64,000 nt of DNA from Marichromatium bheemlicum (GCF_012276755.1 NZ_JAAXKX010000016.1:1-64000); one strand, 5' to 3'; positions 21,723-31,110 are shown, counted from the first letter of the stretch. The notes: generated from the letters alone by a model not told the origin. Made by a program: numbers and translations.

Positions 21723-22505
21723 TCAGCCTCCGAACATCAACGCGGTCAGGACAAAGTCGAGCCCAAGTACGGCCAGGGCACCATGCACCACGGTACGGGT
21801 AGTCGCGCGACTCACGCCCGCGGAGGTCGGGCTGCAGTCATAGCCCTGGAACAACGCGATCCAGGTCACCACCACACCGAACACCAGCGACTTGATGACA
21901 CCGTTGACCACATCCTCGCGGACATCCATCGCCGCTTGCATCTGGCTCCAGAAGGCGCCGGCGTCGACACCGAGCAAGCCGACACCGACGAAATAGCCAC
22001 CGAGCACCCCGACGGCGCTGAAGATCGCCGCCAGCAGCGGCATCGCCAACACCCCGCCGAACAACCGCGGCACCAGGATCCGGCGCACCGGATCGACGGC
22101 CATCAGTTCCAGCCCGGCGAGCTGCTCGGTAGCCTTCATCAGGCCGATCTCGGCGGTCAGCGCCGACCCCGCCCGCCCGGCCACCAATAGCGCGGTGACC
22201 ACCGGACCGAGCTCGCGCACCAAGGAGGCGGCGACCATCAACCCCAGGCTCTCGGCAGCACCGAAGCGGGCCAGCACATAGTGGCCCTGGAGCGCCAGCA
22301 CCATCCCGACGAACAAGCCGGAAACGCCGACGATCAGCATTGAGAGTACGCCGACGTTGTAGACCTGGGCGATCAGCAGCCGCGGCCGCCGCAACACCTC
22401 ACCGACGCCGAGCACCATCGCCAGCAGCAACTGGTGGCCGCGCCCGAAGCGGGCCAGCACGTCGAGACCACTGCGACCGAGCCGCGCCAGGGGATCGAGC
22501 AACAT
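21723..22505 (-). CDS. mlaE: Phospholipid transporter permease MlaE
   Basis: MlaE is the inner-membrane permease of the Mla system. The 260-residue protein has about five or six hydrophobic helices and the MlaE-family segments [38 protein letters not shown] and [23 protein letters not shown] 22505 is one base past the mlaF stop; a longer frame upstream overlaps mlaF and is rejected. Confidence 0.95.
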   Translation of the reverse strand: MLLDPLARLGRSGLDVLARFGRGHQLLLAMVLGVGEVLRRPRLLIAQVYNVGVLSMLIVGVSGLFVGMVLALQGHYVLARFGAAESLGLMVAASLVRELGPVVTALLVAGRAGSALTAEIGLMKATEQLAGLELMAVDPVRRILVPRLFGGVLAMPLLAAIFSAVGVLGGYFVGVGLLGVDAGAFWSQMQAAMDVREDVVNGVIKSLVFGVVVTWIALFQGYDCSPTSAGVSRATTRTVVHGALAVLGLDFVLTALMFGG

Positions 22506-22506
22506 C

Positions 22507-23403
22507 TCAGCGTCCTCCCCGGTTGAGCAGGTCTGCCGCCAGCGCCGGTCCCGGGTAGTGGAAGTGCACCGGCCCGTCGGGCTGACCATCCATGAACTGA
22601 CGCACCCAGGTCGAGCGCTCGGCGGCGATCTCGGTCGGAGACCCCTGGGCGACGACCCGCCCCTGCGAGATCAGATAGATATGATCGGCGATCCGGGTGG
22701 CCTCGGCCACATCGTGCGACACCAGCACACTGGTGAGGTTCGAGGCATCGTTGAGCTGACGGATCAGCGACACCAGCGCCCCCATGGAGATCGGGTCCTG
22801 ACCGGTGAAGGGCTCATCATAGAGGATGATCTCGGGGTCGAGCGCGATCGCCCGCGCCAAGGCCACCCGACGCGCCATGCCGCCGGAGAGTTCACTCGGG
22901 CGCAACGCACGAGCACCACGCAGCCCCACCGCCTCGAGCTTCAGCAGCACCAGCTTGCGTAGCAGCGAGGGCGAGAGGTCGGTGTGCTCGCGCAACGGAT
23001 AGGCGACGTTGTCGAAGACGTTGAGATCGGTCAGCAGCGCGCCGCTCTGGAACAGCATGCCCATGCGCCGCCGCAACCGATAGAGCGCGGCCTTGTCGAG
23101 TTCGTGCACCGCCACGCCGTCGACCTCGATGCGACCGGCGTCGGGACGCAGTTGTCCGGTGATCAGTTTGAGCAGCGTGGTCTTGCCGGTCCCGCTCGGC
23201 CCCATCACCGCAGTCACGGCGCCACGGCGGATGTCGAGATCGAGCCCGTCGAAGATGGTCCGCTCGCCGCGGCGGAAGGTCAGGTCGCGGATTCGTACCA
23301 GTACGTCATCGGTGGCGGATGCGCGCGCGCCTCCACTCGGGCCCGCAGACACGTCCTCACCGCGGACGCCCGGCGCATCGCCTGGGCCCTGGCTTGGCAT
23401 CAT
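22507..23403 (-). CDS. mlaF: Phospholipid transporter ATPase MlaF
   Basis: MlaF is the ABC ATPase that drives MlaFEDB. The protein has Walker [10 protein letters not shown], the signature [14 protein letters not shown], Walker [14 protein letters not shown] and the H-loop VLVSHD. From ATG 23403 it is 298 residues, about 30 more than E. coli MlaF; the extra N-terminus is Gly/Ala/Ser-rich and looks disordered. Two adjacent ATGs (23403, 23400) are possible and no clear ribosome site precedes them. It leads the mlaFEDCB operon, divergent from kdsD across a repeat element. Confidence 0.94.
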   Translation of the reverse strand: MMPSQGPGDAPGVRGEDVSAGPSGGARASATDDVLVRIRDLTFRRGERTIFDGLDLDIRRGAVTAVMGPSGTGKTTLLKLITGQLRPDAGRIEVDGVAVHELDKAALYRLRRRMGMLFQSGALLTDLNVFDNVAYPLREHTDLSPSLLRKLVLLKLEAVGLRGARALRPSELSGGMARRVALARAIALDPEIILYDEPFTGQDPISMGALVSLIRQLNDASNLTSVLVSHDVAEATRIADHIYLISQGRVVAQGSPTEIAAERSTWVRQFMDGQPDGPVHFHYPGPALAADLLNRGGR

Positions 23404-23446
23404 GGTGAAATGTCGCTATCGGCGCATCGGTCGGCCAAAGCAGGCA

Positions 23447-23475
23447 ATTCTCGCGGCCCCGGCGCGGGGCGTCAA
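23447..23475 (-). promoter_or_regulatory. Candidate sigma-70 promoter for the mla operon
   Basis: On the minus strand TTGACG (23475-23470) and GAGAAT (23452-23447) are 17 bases apart, matching the consensus at five and four of six positions. The spacer is a GC-rich palindrome. The implied start of transcription is about 40 bases before mlaF. It lies just outside the left terminus of repeat element A. Confidence 0.45.
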
Positions 23476-23550
23476 GCAAAGGGCAGCTACCGAGAAAATT
23501 GAACCGCCAAGCCGCGAAGGGCGCAAAGGAGAAGAGAGCTTCCAGCGATC

Positions 23551-23585
23551 AGCCGCCAGCCGCCAGCCGCCAGCCGCCAGCCGCC
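23551..23585. repeat. Tandem heptamer array, 5 x AGCCGCC
   Basis: Five perfect copies of a 7-base unit equivalent to CCAGCCG, inside element A next to its left terminus. Seven is not a multiple of three, so copy-number change would not suit a coding role. Confidence 0.95.
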
Positions 23586-23663
23586 AGTGGGAGTGGACCC
23601 TCGACAACAACACGGCTCGCCACCACCTTGGTGCCTGTGCTTAAAGACAGACAGCCAGTGGCA

Positions 23664-23698
23664 GCTGGTCGCTGGTCGCTGGTCGCTGGTCGCTGGTC
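23664..23698. repeat. Tandem heptamer array, 5 x GCTGGTC
   Basis: Five perfect copies next to the right terminus of element A. Read on the other strand the unit is CCAGCGA, the same unit as the left array of element C. Confidence 0.95.
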
Positions 23699-23894
23699 GC
23701 TTGAACGCCTCTTTGCGTTCTTTGCGACTTAGCGGTTCAATCTTCCCAGCCCTTCCCGGCCTGGCTGGTTCAGTCTTCCCAGCCTGGCGGCTGACAGCTA
23801 GCGACTGACGCCCTTGCTCGATGCGACACGTCCGCGTGGCATGGTGTATTTTTTCTCGTTTGACCGACCACACCTCTGGCCCATCCCCAAGACC

Positions 23895-24914
23895 ATGACC
23901 GAACGACGACAACTCGGCGCCCGACTGGCGCCGCTCGACGCGGGCGAGCACGAGCGCATCCTCCAGCTCGCCCGAGCCGTTCTCGAGACCGAGGCGCAGG
24001 CGGTAACAGCACTCGCCGAGCGGATCGACACCCCCTTCGTCACCGCCTGCCGCTACATGCTCGCCTGCGCCGGACGCATCGTGGTCACCGGGATGGGGAA
24101 ATCGGGCCATATCGCCAGCAAGATCGCCGCCACCCTGGCGAGCACCGGCAGCCCAGCCTTCTTCGTCCATCCCGGTGAGGCCAGCCACGGTGACCTGGGG
24201 ATGATCACCCCACTCGATGTGGTGGTGGCGATCTCCAACTCCGGCGAGACCGCCGAGCTGCTCACCATCCTGCCGGTGCTCAAGCGGCTCGGGGTACCGA
24301 TGATCGCGATGACCGGGCGACGCGACTCAACGTTGGCACGTAAGGCCGACGTCAGCATCGACGTCAGCGTCTCGGCCGAGGCCTGTCCACTCGGCCTGGC
24401 GCCGACCACCAGCACCACCGCGGCACTGGCGATGGGCGATGCGCTGGCCGTGGCGTTGCTCGAGGCGCGCGGCTTCACCGCCGAGGACTTCGCCCGTTCG
24501 CACCCGGCCGGCAGTCTCGGGCGACGCCTGCTGCTACACGTCGACGACATCATGCACCGGGATGCGCAGCTACCACGGGTCGACTGTGCGGCAAGCCTGC
24601 TGGCCACCCTCGAGGAGATCTCGCACAAGGGCCTGGGGATGAGCGCGGTCGTCGACGACACGGGTCGGCTGTGCGGCATCTTCACCGACGGCGACCTGCG
24701 CCGTGCGCTCGATCGTGGTGTTGATGTCCACCACACCCGCATCGATGCGGTGATGACCCGATCCTGTGTAACCATCGCCCCAGGCGCGCTGGCCGCCGAG
24801 GCGCTGCAGCTGATGGAGTCGCGCTCGATCAACGCCCTACTGGTGGTCGACGCCGAGCGACGCCCGGTCGGCGCACTCAACATGCACGATCTGCTACGCG
24901 CCGGCGTGGTCTGA
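23895..24914 (+). CDS. kdsD: Arabinose-5-phosphate isomerase KdsD
   Basis: KdsD makes D-arabinose 5-phosphate from ribulose 5-phosphate, the first step of Kdo synthesis for lipopolysaccharide. The 339-residue protein has an N-terminal SIS domain (GRIVVTGMGKSGHIASKIAAT, HPGEASHGDLGMI, ISNSGETAELL) and two C-terminal CBS domains (from about residue 215, DIMHRDAQLP and DAVMTRSCVTIAPG). The ATG at 23895 is preferred over the longer frame. It heads kdsD-kdsC-lptC-lptA-lptB; the E. coli yrbG that precedes kdsD is absent here. Confidence 0.95.
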   Translation: MTERRQLGARLAPLDAGEHERILQLARAVLETEAQAVTALAERIDTPFVTACRYMLACAGRIVVTGMGKSGHIASKIAATLASTGSPAFFVHPGEASHGDLGMITPLDVVVAISNSGETAELLTILPVLKRLGVPMIAMTGRRDSTLARKADVSIDVSVSAEACPLGLAPTTSTTAALAMGDALAVALLEARGFTAEDFARSHPAGSLGRRLLLHVDDIMHRDAQLPRVDCAASLLATLEEISHKGLGMSAVVDDTGRLCGIFTDGDLRRALDRGVDVHHTRIDAVMTRSCVTIAPGALAAEALQLMESRSINALLVVDAERRPVGALNMHDLLRAGVV

Positions 24915-25005
24915 GGCAAGGCACTGGTCAAAACCGCCACGGCGCCCGACAATGCGCCGCGCAGCGATCCAACCCCCATTCTTCTCCTCCAGGGAGTCAC
25001 CAGAG

Positions 25006-25527
25006 ATGCAAGAGATTCGCAATCGTGCCGCCGCCATTCGTCTGGCGATCTTCGACGTCGACGGCGTGCTCACCGACGGCAGTCTCTATCTCGGCGACGA
25101 TGGCCAGGAGTACAAGGCGTTCAATGCCCGCGACGGTCACGGCATGGTGATGCTGCGCGACTCGGGCGTGACCCTCGCGGTGATCACCGGACGTAGCTCG
25201 CGTGTCGTCAGTATGCGGATGAAGAGTCTCGGGGTGAACCATGTCTACCAGGGCCAGCGTGATAAGCTCGCCGCTTATCTCGAACTGCGCGAACGACTGG
25301 GGGTCGAGGACACCGCCGTGGCCTATCTCGGCGACGACGTCATCGACCTGCCGGTGATGCGTCAGGTCGGCTTCGCCGCGGCGGTGGCCGATGCCCACCC
25401 GATGGTGCGCGCCGAGGCGCACTGGCACACCACCGCAGGCGGCGGACGCGGCGCCGCGCGCGAGTTCTGCGAGCTGATCATGGACGCCCAGGGGACGCTC
25501 GCACGGCTCGCCGGACATCGACCATGA
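25006..25527 (+). CDS. kdsC: 3-deoxy-D-manno-octulosonate 8-phosphate phosphatase KdsC
   Basis: KdsC removes phosphate from Kdo-8-phosphate. This 173-residue HAD-family enzyme lacks a cap domain, as usual for KdsC, and shows IFDVDGVLTDGSLYLGDDG, FNARDGHGMVML, VITGRSSRVV and YLGDDVIDLPVM. ATG 25006 follows a CCAGGGAGTCACCAGAG ribosome region. Its stop overlaps the lptC start in ATGA. Confidence 0.96.
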   Translation: MQEIRNRAAAIRLAIFDVDGVLTDGSLYLGDDGQEYKAFNARDGHGMVMLRDSGVTLAVITGRSSRVVSMRMKSLGVNHVYQGQRDKLAAYLELRERLGVEDTAVAYLGDDVIDLPVMRQVGFAAAVADAHPMVRAEAHWHTTAGGGRGAAREFCELIMDAQGTLARLAGHRP

Positions 25528-26120
25528 GCAGCCGCGCGCACTGGCCACGACGCTACTATCTGCTCGCCGCCTTCTTCGCGCTCAGCGGACTCGCGGGCTG
25601 GTGGCAGCTCCAGCGCGTCGACCTCCCCGAGAACCCCACCGCTGAGCGCCCGCGGTTCCCCGACTATGTGGTCCATGACTTCACCGCGCTCGAGACCGAT
25701 GCCAGCGGCGCCCCGAGCCGGCGCCTGAGCGCCGCCGAGTTGCGCCAGTTCGTCGCCGAGGACCTCTCCGAACTCGACCACCCGCGCATGCGTCTGTTCC
25801 AATCCGATGGGCCGCCGTGGCGCGTGCGCGCCAAGCACGGGCTGGTGCTCGGCGGCGGCGAGGAGGTGCGACTGATCGGTGCGGTCGAACTCGACCGTGA
25901 CGCCACCGCCGACGCCCCACCCACGCACATCGAGACCGAGCAGCTCAACGTCTGGCACCAGCGCGCCTACGCCCGCACCGATCTACCGGTACAGGTGGCC
26001 AGCGGCGAGGACTGGCTGAGCGCCAGCGGCATGCAGCTGTGGTACGACGAACCGGCGCGCGCCACCTTCCACGGTCGTACCAGGATGCTGCTCGTCCCGT
26101 CCCAGGAGACTCAACCATGA
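25524..26120 (+). CDS. lptC: LPS export protein LptC
   Basis: LptC is the bitopic inner-membrane protein that receives LPS from LptB2FG and passes it to LptA. The 198-residue protein has one membrane helix near residues 8-25 (YYLLAAFFALSGLAGWW) and a periplasmic beta-jellyroll region with VVHDFTALETDASG and HIETEQLNVW. It overlaps kdsC and lptA by four bases each, so the five genes form one coupled operon. Confidence 0.92.
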   Translation: MSSRAHWPRRYYLLAAFFALSGLAGWWQLQRVDLPENPTAERPRFPDYVVHDFTALETDASGAPSRRLSAAELRQFVAEDLSELDHPRMRLFQSDGPPWRVRAKHGLVLGGGEEVRLIGAVELDRDATADAPPTHIETEQLNVWHQRAYARTDLPVQVASGEDWLSASGMQLWYDEPARATFHGRTRMLLVPSQETQP

Positions 26121-26605
26121 GCCGTTCACTGCCCCTGCTCGCACTACTGCTGGTACTCGGCTGGGGACCGGCCAGCGCGCTCGACGACGACCCCCAGCAA
26201 CCGATGTACATCGAGGCCGACGACGTCGAGGTGCGCGAGGCCGAGGGCACCAGCATCTATGTCGGTAACGTCGAGGTTACCCAGGGCAGTATGCAGCTGC
26301 ACGCCGACCACATGACCGTCTACCATCGTGATGACCGCCGTCCGCGCCAGATCATCGCCATCGGCAACCCAGCGCGCTTTCGCCAACTGCTCGAGGATGA
26401 TCAGGGCGAGGTTCGCGCCTTTGCCAAACGGATGGAGTTCGACACCACGCGCGACGAGCTGGTGCTGATCGACGAGGCGGTGCTGATCCAGGGGGAGGAC
26501 CGCGTGACCAGTGAGCGCATCGTCTACGATCGCACCCGCGCCCACTTCCGCGCCGGCGGCAGCGGCCGGGTGCGGATCACCATCACCCCGGAGGATGAGT
26601 CATGA
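26117..26605 (+). CDS. lptA: LPS transport periplasmic bridge protein LptA
   Basis: LptA polymerises into the periplasmic bridge for LPS. The 162-residue protein has a signal peptide (residues 1-21, ending ASA) and the OstA-like domain: [40 protein letters not shown] and a late [19 protein letters not shown]. The ATG at 26117 overlaps the lptC stop. Confidence 0.94.
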   Translation: MSRSLPLLALLLVLGWGPASALDDDPQQPMYIEADDVEVREAEGTSIYVGNVEVTQGSMQLHADHMTVYHRDDRRPRQIIAIGNPARFRQLLEDDQGEVRAFAKRMEFDTTRDELVLIDEAVLIQGEDRVTSERIVYDRTRAHFRAGGSGRVRITITPEDES

Positions 26606-26618
26606 CAGGGGCCGAAGG

Positions 26619-27344
26619 ATGAGCGTACTGCGCGCCGAACAGCTCAAGAAGCGCTATCGCAGCCGTGAGGTCCTGCAGGGGGTGAGCGTCGAGGTCGACG
26701 CCGGCGAGGTCGTCGGTCTGCTCGGCCCCAACGGTGCCGGCAAGACCACCTGCTTCTATCTGATCGTCGGCCTGATCCCCGCCGACCAGGGCCTGATCAC
26801 CCTCGACGGCCAGGATGTCACCCTGATGCCGATGCACGGGCGCGCCCGCGCCGGGTTGAGCTATCTGGCACAGGAGCCGTCGGTGTTTCGCAAGCTCAGC
26901 GCGCGCGACAACATCCTTGCCATCCTCGAGACCCGCCGCGACCTCGACCGCGACCAGCGCGAGCAGCGCTGCGAGCAACTGCTCGAGGAACTCGGCATCG
27001 CCCATATCGGGGAGTCGCTGGCGCTCAGCCTCTCCGGCGGGGAACGCAGGCGCCTCGAGATCGCCCGCGCCCTGGCCGTCGATCCCAAGGTGATGCTGCT
27101 CGACGAGCCCTTCGCCGGCGTCGACCCGATCGCCGTCGGCGACATCAAGGCGATCGTCTCGCACCTGCGCGAGCGCGACATCGGCGTGCTGATCACCGAC
27201 CACAACGTGCGCGAGACGCTCGACATCTGCGATCGCGGCTACATCATCAGCACCGGCACGGTGATCGCCGCCGGCCGTCCCGATCAGCTACTCGCCGATC
27301 AGCAGGTCCGTGACGTCTATCTCGGCGCCGACTTCGCCATGTAG
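26619..27344 (+). CDS. lptB: LPS export ABC ATPase LptB
   Basis: LptB powers LPS extraction by LptB2FG. The 241-residue ABC ATPase has Walker [13 protein letters not shown], the Q-loop region [13 protein letters not shown], signature [17 protein letters not shown], Walker [14 protein letters not shown] and the H-loop [15 protein letters not shown] 26619 follows a CCGAAGGATGAG region; lptF/G are not in the window, as is usual. Confidence 0.97.
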   Translation: MSVLRAEQLKKRYRSREVLQGVSVEVDAGEVVGLLGPNGAGKTTCFYLIVGLIPADQGLITLDGQDVTLMPMHGRARAGLSYLAQEPSVFRKLSARDNILAILETRRDLDRDQREQRCEQLLEELGIAHIGESLALSLSGGERRRLEIARALAVDPKVMLLDEPFAGVDPIAVGDIKAIVSHLRERDIGVLITDHNVRETLDICDRGYIISTGTVIAAGRPDQLLADQQVRDVYLGADFAM

Positions 27345-27394
27345 ACTGCAGCCTCCATGCCCTCCTGCTACATATGAGGGGTAAGATGGAACGC

Positions 27395-27417
27395 GCACGC
27401 TCACGAACGCAGCGTGC
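27395..27417 (+). terminator. Hairpin between lptB and rpoN
   Basis: GCACGCT at 27395-27401 pairs with AGCGTGC at 27411-27417 around nine bases and is followed by TTGACG. It could reduce read-through from the lpt operon. There is no T run. Confidence 0.35.
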
Positions 27418-27430
27418 TTGACGTGACTCA

Positions 27431-27459
27431 GGCACCTTTGTTGCCACCCGACCTATAAT
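27431..27459 (+). promoter_or_regulatory. Candidate sigma-54 promoter (-24/-12) overlapping a TATAAT before rpoN
   Basis: GGCAC at 27431-27435, five bases, then TTGC at 27441-27444 matches the GGCAC-N5-TTGC spacing of sigma-54 promoters, with GG and GC ten bases apart. TATAAT follows at 27454-27459, about where sigma-54 transcription would start; its spacing to any -35 is poor. The rpoN start is at 27518. The element could mean autoregulation by sigma-54 or competition between two promoters. Confidence 0.45.
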
Positions 27460-27517
27460 CGTCATAGGACGGTCATCGACCCGGCATAGAGACAGACGCA
27501 AGACGCATCGGCGATCC

Positions 27518-28996
27518 ATGAAGCAAACCATCCAGCTTCGCCTCGGCCAACACCTGACGATGACGCCACAGCTGCAGCAGGCGATCCGCCTGCTGCAGCT
27601 GTCTACGCTCGAGTTGCAGAAGGAGATCCAGGAGGCGCTGGACTCCAACCTGATGCTCGAGGAGGCCGAGGAGGCCGATCGCTTCGCCGGTAACGGCGAG
27701 GACACCGCCAATGGCGAGCACGGCCCCGAGGAGCTGCACGCCAACGATCAGGGCAGCGCCGAGCGCGAACTCCAGAGCGAGACCAACCAGATCCCCGAGG
27801 AGCTGCCGGTCGACACCCAGTGGACCGACGTCTACGACAGCTATCTGCCACCGAGCAGTCAGGGCGGCACCGAGAACGCCGACTTCGATCCCTTCCTCCA
27901 CCAGAGCCGCCCCCAGACCCTCCACGACCACCTCATCTGGCAGCTCAACCTCACCCGACTGAGCGAGCGCGATGAGATGATCGCCGAGGCGGTGATCGAC
28001 GCCATCGACGCGCGCGGCTATCTCCGCGCCGACCTCGAGGAGCTGCTGGCCACCCTCGGCGACGACCAGATCAGCGCCGAGGAGGTCGCCACCATGGTGC
28101 ATCGGGTGCAGTCGTTCGACCCACCCGGGGTCGGTGCCCGTGACCTCGCCGAATGCCTGCAGATCCAGCTGCGCCAGCTCCCCACCGAGACCCCGCAGCG
28201 CGACCTCGCGCTGGCGATCTGTCGCGACGGCTTCGAATACCTGCCGCGCAAGGACATCGCCGCGCTGATGCGCCGTTTCAAGCAGGGCGAGGCCGAGATC
28301 CGCAACGCCCTGGCACTGATCTGCCGACTGCACCCACACCCCGGCGACTTGATCGCGCAGGAGCCGCCGGAGTACGTTGTACCCGACATCTTCGTCCGCA
28401 AACAGAACGGTCGCTGGTCGGTGGAACTCAATCCCGAATCCACGCCCAAACTGAGGGTGAATGCAGACTACGCCAGGTTGATCCGACGTGCCGACACCAG
28501 TACCGACGGCGTCACCCTGAGGAATCACTTGCAAGAGGCGCGCTGGTTCATCAAGAGCCTGGCGAGCCGTAACGACACCGTGCTACGCGTGGGGGCCAAG
28601 ATCGTGGAGATGCAGCAGGCATTCTTCGACCATGGCGAGGAGGCGATGCGGCCGATGGTGCTGCGCGACGTCGCCGAGGCACTCGAGCTGCACGAGTCGA
28701 CCGTCTCCCGAGTCACCACACAGAAGTACATGCACACCCCCAGGGGGACCCTGGAGTTCAAGTACTTCTTCTCGTCCCACGTCAGCACCACTTCTGGTGG
28801 GGAGTGTTCGTCGACCGCGATCCGCGCGCTCATTCGTAAGCTGATCGCCGCCGAACCCGCCAGAAAACCCTTGAGCGACAGTAAGATCGCGGCCGAACTA
28901 GCTGAACGCGGCATCCAGGTCGCGCGTCGAACCGTCGCCAAGTACCGCGAGGCAATGGGTATCCCACCCTCGAACGAGCGCAAACGCCTGGCATGA
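27518..28996 (+). CDS. rpoN: RNA polymerase sigma-54 factor RpoN
   Basis: Sigma-54 directs transcription from -24/-12 promoters with AAA+ activators. The 492-residue protein has the Gln/Leu-rich activator region I (LRLGQHLTMTPQLQQAIRLL), an acidic region II (about 48-115), the core-binding region, the HTH near VAEALELHESTVSRVTTQKY and the RpoN box ARRTVAKYRE close to the C-terminus. The order lptB-rpoN-hpf-ptsN is conserved in gammaproteobacteria. Upstream is a candidate sigma-54 promoter. Confidence 0.98.
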   Translation: MKQTIQLRLGQHLTMTPQLQQAIRLLQLSTLELQKEIQEALDSNLMLEEAEEADRFAGNGEDTANGEHGPEELHANDQGSAERELQSETNQIPEELPVDTQWTDVYDSYLPPSSQGGTENADFDPFLHQSRPQTLHDHLIWQLNLTRLSERDEMIAEAVIDAIDARGYLRADLEELLATLGDDQISAEEVATMVHRVQSFDPPGVGARDLAECLQIQLRQLPTETPQRDLALAICRDGFEYLPRKDIAALMRRFKQGEAEIRNALALICRLHPHPGDLIAQEPPEYVVPDIFVRKQNGRWSVELNPESTPKLRVNADYARLIRRADTSTDGVTLRNHLQEARWFIKSLASRNDTVLRVGAKIVEMQQAFFDHGEEAMRPMVLRDVAEALELHESTVSRVTTQKYMHTPRGTLEFKYFFSSHVSTTSGGECSSTAIRALIRKLIAAEPARKPLSDSKIAAELAERGIQVARRTVAKYREAMGIPPSNERKRLA

Positions 28997-29031
28997 ACAG
29001 GCCGTTTGGAACCCCTGTAAGGAGTCCAATG

Positions 29032-29379
29032 ATGCAAATCAATCTGACGGGTCATCACGTCGACATCACCGAGGCACTGCGCGACTACGTCGACAGCAAA
29101 TTCGCCCGCCTGGCGCGTCACTTCGACCACGTCACCAATGCCCACGTCATCCTCAGCGTGGAGAAGCTCGACCGCAAGGCCGAGGCCACGCTCCACATCA
29201 ATGGTGGGAAGCTCTTCGCCGACTCCGTGCATCAAGACATGTATGCCGCCATCGACGGCCTGATCGACAAACTCGATCGTCAGATCGTGCGTCACAAGGA
29301 GAAGAAGAACGACGTTCGTAGCGCCCCCGTGCCGAAGGCGGCCGATGCCGAGGCTGAGACCGAAACCGAGACCGAATAG
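29032..29379 (+). CDS. hpf: Short ribosome hibernation-promoting factor
   Basis: This is a ribosome-binding factor that stabilises idle 100S ribosomes. The 115-residue protein follows the short HPF/YfiA pattern: MQINLTGHHVDITEALRDYV, HVILSVEKLDRKAEATLHI and DMYAAIDGLIDKLDRQI. The tail is acidic and Glu/Thr-rich (ETETETE). Of two adjacent ATGs, 29032 is seven bases after AAGGAG and is preferred. A strong terminator follows. Confidence 0.95.
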   Translation: MQINLTGHHVDITEALRDYVDSKFARLARHFDHVTNAHVILSVEKLDRKAEATLHINGGKLFADSVHQDMYAAIDGLIDKLDRQIVRHKEKKNDVRSAPVPKAADAEAETETETE

Positions 29380-29405
29380 CCTGGCGGCGGCCTGATGGCC
29401 CATGC

Positions 29406-29442
29406 GCCGGCAGGACACCGAGGACACTCGACGCCCTGCCGG
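29406..29442 (+). other. Inverted repeat after hpf
   Basis: CCGGCAGG at 29407-29414 and CCTGCCGG at 29435-29442 are perfect complements across 20 bases. It could be a mRNA 3'-end structure upstream of the main terminator. Confidence 0.35.
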
Positions 29443-29455
29443 ACCGACGCACTGA

Positions 29456-29496
29456 CACCTCGAACGGATCTGCGATCGCACCGTTCGGGGTGTTTT
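29456..29496 (+). terminator. Intrinsic terminator after hpf
   Basis: CACCTCGAACGG at 29456-29467 pairs over 12 positions (one G-T) with CCGTTCGGGGTG at 29481-29492, directly followed by TTTT. The loop holds the palindrome TGCGATCGCA. It is the most convincing intrinsic terminator in the window and would separate rpoN-hpf from the ptsN-led group. The rest of the 288-base hpf-ptsN gap shows no gene. Confidence 0.75.
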
Positions 29497-29667
29497 GCAT
29501 TGAGACCCTGAGATCCGAGCCGATATCGACAGCAGCAGGCTCCGATGACTCGAAGGATATCCAAACCCATGACCACGACCACTCGCCCTGATCACCCGCC
29601 GGTACGGACACCGGACACCGTCACCGCCCTGCGCCCCTGTCGCCGCGATCACCAGGAGCCTTGACCG

Positions 29668-30126
29668 ATGTTCAGTCCAGACCTGATCAGCGAGGCCCGC
29701 ATCGGGTGCAGCGTCGAGATCGCCAGCAAGAAGCGGCTGCTCGAGACGCTCGCCGAGCTACTGGCCAACGATCATCCCCGACTCAACACCGAACTCGTCT
29801 TCGAGCGACTGCTCGAGCGTGAGCGCCTCGGCAGTACCGGGCTCGGTCACGGCGTGGCGCTGCCGCACGCCCGCATCAAGGAGATCAACGAGGTACTCGG
29901 GGCCTTCGTCAGCACCAGCACCGGGGTCGACTACGACGCGATCGACGGAGAACCGGTCGACCTGGCCTTCGCCCTGCTGGTCCCGGAGAGCGCCACCGAG
30001 GAACACCTGCAGCTGCTCGCACGGCTCGCCGGGATGTTCAGCGAACCGACCACCCGCGCCGCGCTGCGCGAGGCCGCCACGGCCGGCACCGTATTGCAAC
30101 TGATCGAGGCGAGCGAGGCGCGCTAG
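29668..30126 (+). CDS. ptsN: Nitrogen-regulatory PTS EIIA (PtsN)
   Basis: PtsN is the EIIA-Ntr component of the regulatory phosphotransferase chain. The 152-residue protein has the active-site His in LGHGVALPHARI near residue 68 and the family pattern VFERLLERERLGSTG and AFALLVPESATEEHLQLLARL. It lies with hprK, rapZ, a mannose-type EIIA, HPr and enzyme I, so it can receive phosphate from local partners. Confidence 0.95.
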   Translation: MFSPDLISEARIGCSVEIASKKRLLETLAELLANDHPRLNTELVFERLLERERLGSTGLGHGVALPHARIKEINEVLGAFVSTSTGVDYDAIDGEPVDLAFALLVPESATEEHLQLLARLAGMFSEPTTRAALREAATAGTVLQLIEASEAR

Positions 30127-30141
30127 CGCCTGCGCCGGGCC

Positions 30142-31110
30142 ATGCTCGACAGCCTCCAGTCACTCCTCGATCAGACCGGCCCGCGGCTACAGCTGCGCTG
30201 GCTCAATGGCGAACCCGAGCAGCACTCCCCATTGCGTCGGCCCGAACGCGCGCGCTCACGCGAATCGCTGATCGGCTCGCTCAACTGCATCCACCCCAAT
30301 TGTCTACAGGTGATCGGCACGGCCGAGCAACGCTATCTGCAGGCCCTGGGACAGACCGCCTTCGAGGAGACCCTGGAGCAGCTGTTCACCGAGCAGCCGG
30401 CAGCGATCCTGTTCGCCGACAATCTCGCCCCCCACCCCGCCTTCTTCACCTTCGCCGCCAAGCACCGCACCCCGCTGCTCGGTTCGCCACTCGGCGACGA
30501 GGAGCTGATCAACCACCTGCGTTATTTCCTCACCCACGCCCTGGCCGAACGCCAGACCCTACACGGGGTCTTCATCGAGGTGCTGGGGATGGGGGTGTTG
30601 CTGGTCGGTGATCCGGCCGTGGGCAAGAGCGAGCTGGCGCTCGACCTAATCACCCGCGGTCATCGGCTCATCGCCGACGACGCCCCACGCTTCGCCCGTA
30701 TCGCCCCGGAGACCATCGAGGGCACCTGCCCCGAGACCCTGCGGGACTTCCTCGAGGTGCGTGGGCTGGGTATCCTCAACATCCGTGCGATGTTCGGCGA
30801 GGGGGCGGTCCAGCGCAGCAAGACCCTGAATCTGATCATCGACCTGCAACCGCTCGACCAACAGCAGATCGCCGGACTCGATCGGCTCACCGGCAGCCTC
30901 TCGGCGACCGATGTGCTGGGCGTGGCAATCCCCACCATCACCATGCCGGTGGCACCGGGACGCAACCTGGCCATCCTGGTGGAGGCGGCGGTGCGCCATC
31001 AGATCCTGCGTATCCGCGGTTACGACGCCGGCGTCGACTTCATCGATCGGCAGGCCCGGGCGATCCGTCTCGACCGCCCCGACCCGCCCGGTCCTGGCCC
31101 AAGACCCTAG
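30142..31110 (+). CDS. hprK: HPr kinase/phosphorylase
   Basis: HprK phosphorylates or dephosphorylates a serine of HPr. The 322-residue protein has an N-terminal regulatory domain with the conserved Arg/Glu-rich pattern and a catalytic half with the P-loop GVLLVGDPAVGKSELALDLI (about residues 149-168). It also has the HPrK signature FLEVRGLGILNIRAMFG and a later DRLTGSL region. It lies 15 bases after ptsN. HprK is absent from enterics but known in many other proteobacteria, usually beside incomplete PTS genes as here. Confidence 0.93.
   Translation: MLDSLQSLLDQTGPRLQLRWLNGEPEQHSPLRRPERARSRESLIGSLNCIHPNCLQVIGTAEQRYLQALGQTAFEETLEQLFTEQPAAILFADNLAPHPAFFTFAAKHRTPLLGSPLGDEELINHLRYFLTHALAERQTLHGVFIEVLGMGVLLVGDPAVGKSELALDLITRGHRLIADDAPRFARIAPETIEGTCPETLRDFLEVRGLGILNIRAMFGEGAVQRSKTLNLIIDLQPLDQQQIAGLDRLTGSLSATDVLGVAIPTITMPVAPGRNLAILVEAAVRHQILRIRGYDAGVDFIDRQARAIRLDRPDPPGPGPRP

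Larger units (their letters stand above)
23494..23784. repeat. Repeat element A (inverted-repeat ends with internal heptamer arrays)
   Basis: Left end 23499-23528 and right end 23711-23740 are 30-base inverted repeats matching at 25 of 30 positions by eye. Each reads inward as TTGAAC plus three CGCAAAG-like heptamers spaced 8 and 9 bases apart. Inside, five AGCCGCC units (23551-23585) and five GCTGGTC units (23664-23698) flank a core that resembles the core of element C. Past the right end, GGTTCA-TCTTCCCAGCC occurs twice (23734-23751, 23767-23784). No open frame in it looks real. It occupies the mlaF/kdsD divergent gap; nothing gene-like is seen in the rest of 23404-23894. Confidence 0.85.

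Noticed and set aside
23487-24188. 233-residue minus-strand frame across element A and kdsD
   Set aside because: It is antisense to kdsD and to the repeats, with no recognisable domain.
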